Part shown: piece by piece, positions 1 through 5,711 of the stretch
How positions within the stretch are numbered: position 1 is the stretch's first letter
Layout: every line of letters starts with the position of its first letter
Origin: Actinomycetes bacterium
GTDB lineage: Bacteria; Actinomycetota; Actinomycetes; Actinomycetales; Cellulomonadaceae
Direction of reading: 5' to 3'
Assembly: GCA_023418375.1 (NCBI GenBank)
Contig: JAEZZV010000214.1
Location: 1-8,691 of the forward strand
DNA: 8,691 bases
Position numbers and translations under genes: made by a program
The notes under the pieces: model-generated
Databases searched by the model: none
The model's input: only the letters and a program-made list of their open reading frames with translations
What the model was told of the DNA's origin: nothing

Positions 1-133
1 CCCGCCGACCTACCGCGTGCTGGCCCGCGCCGCGACCACGCGCGCGCTTGCGGGCGGCCGGCTGCGCCCGGACCAGGCCCAGGCGCTGCTCGACGCGCTC
101 GCGGACCCGCCAGCACGACAGGAGGAACGATGA
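1..133 (+). CDS. C-terminal end of a DUF2520 / Rossmann-like protein (5' end outside window)
   Basis: Only the last 43 codons are present, in the frame starting at base 2 and stopping at TGA 131-133. The visible tail has the form YRVLARAATTRALAGGRL followed by RPDQAQALLDAL, an alanine-rich helical ending. This resembles the C-terminus of the DUF2520 proteins (NAD(P)-binding Rossmann-like N-terminus plus 6-phosphogluconate-dehydrogenase-like helical C-terminus) that commonly sit just upstream of panC in actinobacteria. Its stop codon overlaps the panC start as ATGA, so the two are probably co-transcribed and translationally coupled. The N-terminal cofactor-binding part cannot be seen, so the call rests on the tail and the neighbour. 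Confidence 0.65.
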   Translation, partial: PPTYRVLARAATTRALAGGRLRPDQAQALLDALADPPARQEER

Positions 134-999
134 CGGCCACGGATCCCCGCCCGACGACGACGCCGCGCGTCGCGCGCACGCGCGACGAGCTCGCCGAGGC
201 GCTGGCGGCCCCGGCCGGGCGGCGTGCCGTCGTCATGACGATGGGCGCGCTGCACGAGGGGCACCTCTCGCTGGTGCGCCGGGCGCGGGAGCTCGCCGAC
301 CAGGTGGTGGTGACGATCTTCGTCAACCCGCTGCAGTTCGGGGCGGGGGAGGACCTGGAGCGGTACCCCCGCGACCTCGCTGGCGACGTGCGCCTGCTCG
401 CCAGCGCCGGGGCGGACCTCGTCTTCGCGCCCGACGTCGCGACCGTGTACCCCACCGGACCGCTCGTCACCGTCCACGCGGGCCCGTTCGCGGACGTCCT
501 CGAGGGCGCGATCCGGCCCGGCCACTTCGACGGCGTGCTCACCGTCGTGCTCAAGCTCATGCACCTGACCAGGCCGGACGTCGCGCTGTTCGGCCAGAAG
601 GACGCCCAGCAGCTCGCGGTGATCCGGCGTATGGTGCGCGACCTCGACGTCCCCGTCGAGGTCGTGGCGGGCCCGATCGTCCGCGCCGACGACGGTGTCG
701 CGCTCTCCTCGCGCAACGCCTACCTCGACGGGGAACAGCGGGCGCACGCGCGGGCGTTGTACCGGGCGGTGCTCGCCGCGCAGGCGGCCGCCGAGGGTGG
801 CTCGGGGTCGGTCGCGGTGCGACGGGCAGCACAGGAGGTGCTCGCGGCCGAGCCGGGGGTGGTGGTGGACTACGTCGCCCTCGTCGACCCGGACACCATG
901 TCCGAGGTCGGGGACGACCATCGGGGCCAGGCGCTCCTCGCGCTGGCGGCCCGGGTGGGCAGCACCCGGCTCATCGACAATACGATGGTGGTGCTGTGA
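130..999 (+). CDS. panC: Pantothenate synthetase (pantoate--beta-alanine ligase) PanC
   Basis: Cytosolic enzyme that condenses pantoate with beta-alanine using ATP, through a pantoyl-adenylate, to give pantothenate for CoA synthesis. The 289-residue protein has the normal family length. Visible signatures are the nucleotidyl-transferase motif MGALHEGH (His42 and His45), IFVNPLQFG, the pantoate-site stretch RPGHFDGV, FGQKDAQQ with Lys157, and SSRNAYL with Ser193 and Arg195. By position these match the mycobacterial catalytic set His44/His47/Lys160/Ser196/Arg198. The ATG start overlaps the upstream stop (ATGA), with AGGAGG at 120-125 four bases before it. The following panD supplies the beta-alanine substrate, so the pair makes metabolic sense as one operon. 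All key residues are intact. Confidence 0.97.
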   Translation: MTATDPRPTTTPRVARTRDELAEALAAPAGRRAVVMTMGALHEGHLSLVRRARELADQVVVTIFVNPLQFGAGEDLERYPRDLAGDVRLLASAGADLVFAPDVATVYPTGPLVTVHAGPFADVLEGAIRPGHFDGVLTVVLKLMHLTRPDVALFGQKDAQQLAVIRRMVRDLDVPVEVVAGPIVRADDGVALSSRNAYLDGEQRAHARALYRAVLAAQAAAEGGSGSVAVRRAAQEVLAAEPGVVVDYVALVDPDTMSEVGDDHRGQALLALAARVGSTRLIDNTMVVL

Positions 1000-1058
1000 C
1001 GCACGAGGCGTACCGGAACGGGCACGACCCGGACGAGCAGGCACCGGAGGGAGGGGTG

Positions 1059-1502
1059 ATGTCGGCACCGACGCAGGGCTGGCTGCGGACGATGATGGTG
1101 GGCAAGATCCACCGCGCCATCGTGACCGCCGCCGAGCTCGACTACGTGGGCTCCATCACCCTGGACGCCGACCTGCTCGCGGCCTCCGGCATCCTGCCGG
1201 GCCAGCAGGTCGACGTCGTCGACGTGACCAACGGCGCGCGCCTGACCACGTACGCGATCGCGGGCGACCCGGGCTCCGGCGTCGTGTGCGTCAACGGCGC
1301 GGCCGCGCACCTGGTGCACCCGGGCGACATGGTCATCGTCATCGCGTACGCGATGCTCCCGGACGACGAGGCCCGCACCTACAACCCGAACGTCGTGCAC
1401 GTGGACGCCGCGAACCGCATCGTGAGCGTCGACGGCGACCCCGGTGCCGCCCCGGAGGGCATGCACACGGCCGCCATCGCCTGGGCGCCCGGCCCCCGGT
1501 GA
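1059..1502 (+). CDS. panD: Aspartate 1-decarboxylase PanD (pyruvoyl enzyme precursor)
   Basis: Decarboxylates L-aspartate to beta-alanine, the second substrate of PanC. It is made as a proenzyme that cleaves itself at a Gly-Ser bond to create a pyruvoyl group. Here the site is YVGSI, cleaving between Gly31 and Ser32. Lys16 (in GKIHRA), Arg61 and Tyr65 (RLTTY) fall at a constant offset of seven from the classic Lys9, Arg54 and Tyr58, and the family motif HPGDMVIVIAYA is present. The ATG at 1059 was chosen because GGAGG at 1046-1050 lies 8 bases upstream and the resulting 147 residues suit actinobacterial PanD. An in-frame GTG at 996, overlapping the panC stop as GTGA, would add 21 residues; GTG 1056 is also in frame. 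Confidence 0.95.
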   Translation: MSAPTQGWLRTMMVGKIHRAIVTAAELDYVGSITLDADLLAASGILPGQQVDVVDVTNGARLTTYAIAGDPGSGVVCVNGAAAHLVHPGDMVIVIAYAMLPDDEARTYNPNVVHVDAANRIVSVDGDPGAAPEGMHTAAIAWAPGPR

Positions 1503-3196
1503 GGCTGCCACGGCGTCTCGTCGCCCCCCAGCCCGGCTGGACGGCGACGGCGGACGTCGTCGTCGTGGGGTCCGGCATCGCCGGCCTGACCGCCGCGCTG
1601 GCGCTGCGGGCGCGCGGCCCGCGCGTGGCGCTCATCACCAAGAGCGTGCTCGCGTCCGGTTCGACCATCTGGGCGCAGGGCGGCATCGCCGCCGCGCTCG
1701 ACCCGCGCGACACCCCTGACGCGCACCTGGCGGACACGCTCGTCGCGGGCGCGGGCCTGTGCGACCCCGCGGCCGTGGAGGTCCTGGTCACCGAGGGGCC
1801 GGCGCGGGTGCGCGAGCTCGCGGGGCTCGGCGCGGCGTTCGACCTCGACGCGGCGGGCGAGATCTCGTTGACCCGGGAGGGTGGCCACGGCACACGGCGC
1901 ATCGCGCACGCCGGCGGCGACGCGACGGGCGCGGAGATCAGCCGTGCGTTGGTGGCGCGCATCGAGGCGGTCCGCAACGACCCGGGCATCGAGGTCGTCG
2001 AGCACGCGCTGGTCCTGGACCTGCTGACGGGCGCCCCCGGGCCGGACGGCGCCCCCGGGCCGGTCTGCGGCGTCACCCTGCACGTGATGGGGGAGGGCTC
2101 GCGCGACGGCGTCGGCGCGGTCCTGGCCCCCGCGGTGCTGCTGGCGACCGGCGGCATCGGGCAGGTGTACCCGTCCTCGACCAACCCGTCGCTCGCGACC
2201 GGTGACGGGCTGGCCGCGGCGCTGCGGTCCGGCGCCTCGGTGGCCGACATGGAGTTCGTGCAGTTCCACCCGACCGTGCTGTGGCTGGGAGCGGGGGCCA
2301 AGGGCCAGCTGCCGCTGGTCAGCGAGGCGGTCCGCGGTGAGGGCGCGCTGCTCGTGGACACCGACGGGGTGCGGTTCATGCCGGACGTGCACCCGCTCGC
2401 CGAGCTCGCGCCGCGTGACGTCGTCGCGCACGCGATCGTGCGCCGGATGGCCGCGACGGGCGCCGACCACGTGTACCTCGACTGCCGTCACCTGGGCGCG
2501 GACTTCCTGCACGCGCGCTTCCCGACGATCCACGCCCGGCTGCTCGCGGAGGGCATCGACCTCGCCGCCGACCTGGTCCCCGTCGCGCCGGCGCACCACT
2601 TCCACTCCGGCGGCGTGCTCACGGATCTCGTGGGCCGTTCGGACGTGCCCGGGCTCTACGCCGCCGGTGAGGTCGCCTGCACGGGCGTGCACGGCGCCAA
2701 CCGGCTCGCGTCGAACTCCCTGCTGGAGGGCCTGGTCTTCGCGCACCGCGCCGCGGACGACGTCGCGGCGCGTCTGGCCGCGGGTGACCTGCCGCGCGTC
2801 GAGCCCGTCGAGCGGACCGGCCCGCCGGGCCTGTGCGCCGCCGCGGCGCGCCCTCGCATCCAGCGTCTCGCGCAGAAGGGCCCGGGCGTCATCCGCACCG
2901 GCGCCGACCTCGAGGCCGCGGCCACCGGCCTCGCGGCCGTGCCGACCACGCCGGACGCCGCGCCGGGGCTCCTCGCCTCGCCACAGACGGCCGAGTGGGA
3001 GACGACCAACCTGCACCAGGTCGCCACCGTGCTGACCGCCACCGCCGCGGCCCGGACCGAGAGCCGCGGCGGGCACTACCGCGAGGACCACCCCGCGCGC
3101 GACGACGCCTGGCTGGTGCGCCTCGCGGCCCGGCTCGACGCCGACGGCGCCCTGGCGGTCACCCGCGTGCCGGTCACGGCCCCGGTGCCGGCCTGA
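1499..3196 (+). CDS. nadB: L-aspartate oxidase NadB
   Basis: FAD enzyme oxidising L-aspartate to iminoaspartate, which quinolinate synthase (NadA, not in this window) turns into quinolinate. The 565-residue protein shows the FAD-binding GSGIAG (24-29), STIWAQGGIA (55-64), GHGTRRIAHAGGDATG (129-144), QFHPT with His257, SEAVRGEG (275-282), APRD with Arg306, HHFHSGGV with His367, and NRLASNSLLE with Arg402. His257, Arg306, His367 and Arg402 line up with E. coli His244, Arg290, His351 and Arg386, so the family assignment over succinate dehydrogenase or fumarate reductase flavoproteins is firm. The GTG start overlaps the panD stop (GTGA) and has no clear ribosome-binding site, pointing to translational coupling. 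It ends 21 bases from a convergent gene. Confidence 0.96.
   Translation: MRLPRRLVAPQPGWTATADVVVVGSGIAGLTAALALRARGPRVALITKSVLASGSTIWAQGGIAAALDPRDTPDAHLADTLVAGAGLCDPAAVEVLVTEGPARVRELAGLGAAFDLDAAGEISLTREGGHGTRRIAHAGGDATGAEISRALVARIEAVRNDPGIEVVEHALVLDLLTGAPGPDGAPGPVCGVTLHVMGEGSRDGVGAVLAPAVLLATGGIGQVYPSSTNPSLATGDGLAAALRSGASVADMEFVQFHPTVLWLGAGAKGQLPLVSEAVRGEGALLVDTDGVRFMPDVHPLAELAPRDVVAHAIVRRMAATGADHVYLDCRHLGADFLHARFPTIHARLLAEGIDLAADLVPVAPAHHFHSGGVLTDLVGRSDVPGLYAAGEVACTGVHGANRLASNSLLEGLVFAHRAADDVAARLAAGDLPRVEPVERTGPPGLCAAAARPRIQRLAQKGPGVIRTGADLEAAATGLAAVPTTPDAAPGLLASPQTAEWETTNLHQVATVLTATAAARTESRGGHYREDHPARDDAWLVRLAARLDADGALAVTRVPVTAPVPA
2030..2063 (+). repeat. In-frame tandem duplication of 18-base period inside nadB
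   Basis: The 16-base unit GGCGCCCCCGGGCCGG occurs at 2030-2045 and again, identical, at 2048-2063. The 18-base period keeps the frame and yields a GAPGPDGAPGP loop between the strand ending VLDLLT and GPVCGVTLHV. It looks like a replication-slippage duplication in a surface loop of NadB, away from all catalytic residues. Confidence 0.85.
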
Positions 3197-3198
3197 CC
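3172..3198. terminator. Possible bidirectional terminator hairpin at the nadB / reductase convergence
   Basis: GGTCA (3172-3176) pairs with TGACC (3194-3198), and GGCC (3178-3181) with GGCC (3190-3193), leaving one bulged C and an 8-base loop. The hairpin contains the nadB stop codon and lies just beyond the stop of the convergent minus-strand gene, so it could end transcripts from both sides. There is no T-run on either side, and short G/C hairpins are common by chance at this base composition. Confidence 0.35.
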
Positions 3199-3217
3199 TC
3201 CCCGGCGGTGGGCGGGC

Positions 3218-4909
3218 TCAGTCGCGGACGAGCTCGAGGTCGGGGCGCGCTGCGCTCAGCGTGAGCATCCCGCCGGACAGGTTGGCCGAGTCGAGGCCCG
3301 CCTGGACCAGCACGCGGTGGGCCAGGTAGGAGCGGAACCCGCTCGCGCAGTGCACGCGCACAGGACGGCCGTCCGCGGCGGCGCGGACCTCGTCGAGGCG
3401 GTCGCGCAGCTCGGTGTGCGGGACGTTCAGCGCACCGGGCAGGTGCCCGGACGCGAACTCGCCGCGCGAGCGCACGTCGAGGACGAGCGCGCTGTCGAGG
3501 ACCTTGTCGAGGTCGTCGGGGTACCAGAGCGCCAGCGTGCCGTCGAGGACGTTCTGCGCGACGAAGCCGGCCATGTTCACGGGGTCCTTGGCGGAGCCGT
3601 AGGGCGGCGCGTACGCGAGCTCGAGCTCGGCGACGTCGTCCACGGTCATGCCCGCGGCGAGCGCGGTGGCCAGGACGTCGACGCGCTTGTCCGCGCCGGC
3701 CCGGCCGACGGCCTGGGCGCCGAGCAGACGCCCGTCGGGCGCGAAGCTCATGGTCAGGTGCAGCTGCTCGGCGCCGGGGAAGTAGCCCGCGTGGTGGCCC
3801 GGGTGCACGTGCACGACGTGGTGCTCGATGCCGGCCTGCTGGAGCGCGCGCTGGCTCGCCCCGGTCATCGCCGCGGTCAGGCCGAACACGCGCACGACGG
3901 CCGTCCCGAGCACCCCCCGCGCCTCGCGCTCGGGCGTGACGCGCCCCAGGATCGCGTCGGCGGCGCGACGGCCCTGGCGGTTGGCGGGCCCGGCGAGCGG
4001 GATCGGCCCGACGGCGCCGGTCACCGCGTTGCGCACCGCCGTGGCGTCGCCCACGGCCCAGATGTGCGGGTCCGACGTGCGCTGCTGGGCATCGACGACG
4101 ATGGCCCCGGTCGCGGTCAGCTCGAGGCCGGCGCTCCCGGCGAGGTGGCTGTCGGGCCGGACGCCGACCGAGAGGACGACGAGGTCGGCGCCGAGCACGG
4201 TCCCGTCGGCGAGCACGACCTCGACGGCGGTGCCCGCGGTCCCGGGGGCCGGACGGACCTCCTCGGCCGCCACCCCGACGTGCGTGCGCACGCCACCGGC
4301 GCGCAGCTCGGCGTCCAGCAGGGCGGCGAGCTCGGCGTCGAGCGGGGGCAGGACGTGGGGCGCCAGCTCGACGAGGTCGACCTCGAGGCCCCTGGCGCGC
4401 AGCGCCTCGGCCGTCTCGAGCCCGATGAACCCCGCGCCGAGCACGACGGCGGATCGCGCGCCTCCGGCGAGCACGTCGCGCAGGCCGTCGGCGTCGGGCA
4501 CGGTGCGCAGGGTGTGCACCTGCGGCAGGTCGAGCCCGGGCAGCGGCGGGCGGACGGCGGTCGCGCCGGGTGCGAGGACGAGCGCGTCGTAGCCGAGGAC
4601 GTCCTGCGCGGGGCCGGCCGGGGTGGTGTGCGCGACGGTCACGGTGCGCGCCTCGCGGTCGATGGCGACGACGTCGTGCCCGGTGCGCACGTCGAGGTTG
4701 AGTGCGGCCCGCAGCGACTGCGGGGTCTGCACGAGCAGCGACTCGCGCCGGGGGATCTCGTCGCTCACGTGGTACGGCAGCCCGCAGCCCGCGAACGACA
4801 CGTACTCGCCTCGCTCCAGCACGACGATCTCCGCGTCCTCCGCCAGGCGGCGGGCCCGCGCGGCCGCGCTCATCCCTCCGGCGACGCCTCCGACGACGAC
4901 GATCCGCAT
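3218..4909 (-). CDS. cdr: CoA-disulfide / CoA-persulfide reductase with C-terminal rhodanese domain
   Basis: FAD-dependent pyridine nucleotide-disulfide oxidoreductase, 563 residues, built like the CoADR-RHD fusions that reduce CoA disulfide or CoA persulfide with NAD(P)H. FAD site GGVAGG (7-12). Single active-site cysteine Cys42 in SFAGCGLPYH, the CoADR arrangement, not the CxxxxC pair of glutathione reductases. NAD(P)-binding GAGFIG at 158-163 with an acidic VEL ending the next strand, which favours NADH. FAD motif WAVGDA (284-289). CoADR-type C-terminal motifs GYFPGA with Tyr376 and YAPPYGSAKDP (433-443). The rhodanese domain spans about 475-555, with catalytic Cys521 in HCASGFRS. Start ATG 4909 follows AAGGAAG with 5-base spacing. 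A CsoR/CstR-type operator lies about 65 bases upstream. Substrate (CoA disulfide versus persulfide) is inferred from family and context. Confidence 0.88.
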   Translation of the reverse strand: MRIVVVGGVAGGMSAAARARRLAEDAEIVVLERGEYVSFAGCGLPYHVSDEIPRRESLLVQTPQSLRAALNLDVRTGHDVVAIDREARTVTVAHTTPAGPAQDVLGYDALVLAPGATAVRPPLPGLDLPQVHTLRTVPDADGLRDVLAGGARSAVVLGAGFIGLETAEALRARGLEVDLVELAPHVLPPLDAELAALLDAELRAGGVRTHVGVAAEEVRPAPGTAGTAVEVVLADGTVLGADLVVLSVGVRPDSHLAGSAGLELTATGAIVVDAQQRTSDPHIWAVGDATAVRNAVTGAVGPIPLAGPANRQGRRAADAILGRVTPEREARGVLGTAVVRVFGLTAAMTGASQRALQQAGIEHHVVHVHPGHHAGYFPGAEQLHLTMSFAPDGRLLGAQAVGRAGADKRVDVLATALAAGMTVDDVAELELAYAPPYGSAKDPVNMAGFVAQNVLDGTLALWYPDDLDKVLDSALVLDVRSRGEFASGHLPGALNVPHTELRDRLDEVRAAADGRPVRVHCASGFRSYLAHRVLVQAGLDSANLSGGMLTLSAARPDLELVRD

Positions 4910-4972
4910 GGTCACTTCCTTCACGTGGGTGGGCGGTGCTCGGGCCGGCGACGCGCCGTTCCCTCTTCCTCC

Positions 4973-4978
4973 AAGATA
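4973..4978 (-). promoter_or_regulatory. Candidate -10 box of the reductase gene, formed by an operator arm
   Basis: On the minus strand the right arm of the operator runs straight into TATCTT, a TATNNT-type -10. The same geometry recurs at the repressor gene (TATGAT at 5671-5676), which supports it. A transcript starting near 4966 would have a leader of roughly 55 bases. No good -35 is seen. A bound repressor would cover this box. Confidence 0.45.
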
Positions 4979-4993
4979 CCCCAGGGGGTATCT
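4974..4993. promoter_or_regulatory. CsoR/CstR-family operator 1 (reductase promoter)
   Basis: AGATACCCC (4974-4982), two spacer bases, GGGGTATCT (4985-4993): a perfect 9-base-arm inverted repeat. TACCC...GGGTA palindromes flanked by A/T are typical targets of the CsoR/RcnR/CstR superfamily, and a gene of that family lies 270 bases away. The 16-base core ATACCCCAGGGGGTAT is identical to operator 2 at 5674-5689, and the flank CTCCA followed by two bases is also shared. A/T-containing islands like this stand out strongly in such GC-rich DNA. Confidence 0.85.
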
Positions 4994-5261
4994 ATTCCCG
5001 CCGGGACCCCGAGCAGCGCGGCGCCCTGGCGCACGCCCTCGAGCGAGACGTCGACGGCGGTCACCGACCAGCCGAGCGACGCGAGCCACAGCGCGTGCCG
5101 CCCGTCGCCCGCGGCGACGTCGACGGCGTGCCCCGGCGGCAGGCCCTCGACCGCGCCGCGGACCCACGGGTTCGGCTCACGGGTCCAGACCGGCCCGCTC
5201 GCGTACCGCGCGTCCCACTCGCGGGCCGCCTGTCGCGCGTCGCCGGCGTCCACGCGCCGCG

Positions 5262-5525
5262 TCAGGCGAGGGAGAGGAAGAGCTTCTGCAGCTTGGCGCG
5301 GTCGATGCCCGCGGCCTCCTCGCCCTGCGTGAGGCAGCGCTCGAGGCCGGTGGAGATGATGGAGAAGCCGGCCCGGTCGACGGCCTTGGAGGCGGCGGAC
5401 AGCTGCGTGACGACGTCCGCGCAGTCGGCGCCCGACTCGAGCATCTTGATGACGCCACCGATCTGGCCCTGGGCGCGGCGGAGGCGGTTGATGACCGACG
5501 TCATCTCCTCGGGGTCCAGCTGCAT
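5262..5525 (-). CDS. cstR: CsoR-superfamily repressor, CstR-like persulfide sensor
   Basis: Small all-helical DNA-binding repressor of the CsoR/RcnR/CstR (DUF156) superfamily, 87 residues, the usual length. Core signatures are INRLRRAQGQIGGVIKMLE and DCADVVTQLSAASKAV. The two conserved cysteines, Cys35 and Cys64, are 29 apart, as in CstR (Cys31 and Cys60) and CsoR. The copper-ligand histidine expected four residues before the second cysteine is Gly60, and the tyrosine before the first is Asp34. A Cu(I) site is therefore incomplete, while the CstR dithiol that forms polysulfide bridges is kept. The neighbouring rhodanese-fused CoA reductase agrees. ATG 5525 was chosen for AAGGAGG (5533-5539) at 7 bases; ATG 5573 (103 residues) or GTG 5597 are alternatives. 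Operator 2 upstream implies autoregulation. Confidence 0.85.
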   Translation of the reverse strand: MQLDPEEMTSVINRLRRAQGQIGGVIKMLESGADCADVVTQLSAASKAVDRAGFSIISTGLERCLTQGEEAAGIDRAKLQKLFLSLA

Positions 5526-5670
5526 CCCGCGCCCTCCTTCGGTCCCGGCGTCCGGCGTGGTGTCCGGGGTCATGGTGTCACGCTCCCGCCCGCGCACGGG
5601 CGGGCCGCAGGTCCTCGGCGCAGCGCACGCGTTCGGGTCGCAGTCATGCAGTCCTCTCGCTCAACGCTCC
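5526..5670. other. Leader region of the repressor gene
   Basis: About 145 bases lie between the preferred repressor start and operator 2. They hold the ribosome-binding site (5533-5539 on the minus strand) and two alternative in-frame starts, ATG 5573 and GTG 5597. An extension from either would be a Thr/Asp/Gly-rich tail with no recognisable domain. No other gene, RNA or clear riboswitch fold was recognised here. Confidence 0.5.
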
Positions 5671-5676
5671 ATCATA
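5671..5676 (-). promoter_or_regulatory. Candidate -10 box of the repressor gene
   Basis: The minus strand reads TATGAT, five of six matches to TATAAT, starting within the right arm of operator 2. Transcription would begin near 5664 and run into the repressor gene. The -35 region (around 5694-5700, TAGTCG) is weak. The overlap with the operator predicts negative autoregulation. Confidence 0.5.
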
Positions 5677-5690
5677 CCCCAGGGGGTATG
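5673..5690. promoter_or_regulatory. CsoR/CstR-family operator 2 (shared by repressor gene and nadC)
   Basis: CATACCCC (5673-5680), spacer AG, GGGGTATG (5683-5690): an 8-base-arm perfect inverted repeat. Its core ATACCCCAGGGGGTAT (5674-5689) is identical to operator 1. It lies between two divergent genes, overlapping the repressor's -10 box on one side and occupying about -38 to -21 relative to the predicted nadC start on the other. Confidence 0.87.
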
Positions 5691-5698
5691 TGGGCGAC

Positions 5699-5711
5699 TA
5701 GGGTCGGCCCG
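5699..5711 (+). promoter_or_regulatory. Leaderless nadC promoter (-10 TAGGGT)
   Basis: TAGGGT at 5699-5704 is followed by 6 bases and then the GTG start at 5711, the position where transcription from such a -10 should begin. No ribosome-binding site precedes the GTG, which fits a leaderless mRNA. The expected -35 position (5676-5681) lies entirely inside operator 2 and has no -35 consensus. Confidence 0.6.

Larger units (their letters stand above)
4921..5253 (-). pseudogene. Truncated class I SAM-dependent methyltransferase (N-terminal half only)
   Basis: An open frame of 110 residues begins with GTG 5253, 8 bases after the repressor stop. Residues 11-80 look like the start of a class I methyltransferase: EWDARYASGPVWTREPNPW, then motif I VDVAAGDGRHALWL (44-57) and the acidic residue after strand 2 in TAVDVS (Asp68). 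Homology appears to end near residue 85. From there the frame reads IDTPWGI, which is simply operator 1 translated, followed by a charged, low-complexity tail. The rest of the fold, including later SAM- and substrate-binding strands (about 100 residues), is missing and is not found elsewhere in the window. The stop, at 4921-4923, touches the reductase ribosome-binding site. It is probably a deletion remnant, although the frame is intact and could still be translated and coupled to the reductase. Confidence 0.7.

Noticed and set aside
981..986. TACGAT near the end of panC as a promoter for panD
   Set aside because: Spacing to GTG 996 is 9 bases, not the 6 seen at the leaderless genes. No -35 is present, and the bases encode a conserved PanC ending.
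10..1068. Long minus-strand open frame of 352 codons opposite panC
   Set aside because: Arg/His/Gly-rich translation with no recognisable domain. It is a mirror of strong codon bias in panC and panD.
1379..3091. Minus-strand open frame of 570 codons opposite nadB
   Set aside because: Low-complexity Arg/Val/Asp-rich product that exists only because third positions of nadB are nearly all G or C.
3317..5332. Plus-strand open frame of 671 codons across the reductase and methyltransferase fragment
   Set aside because: It is antisense to a gene with clear motifs, and its product shows no domain.
5262..5525. Copper-responsive CsoR with a copper exporter
   Set aside because: The His ligand is absent, and no CopA, CopZ or other copper gene lies in the window.
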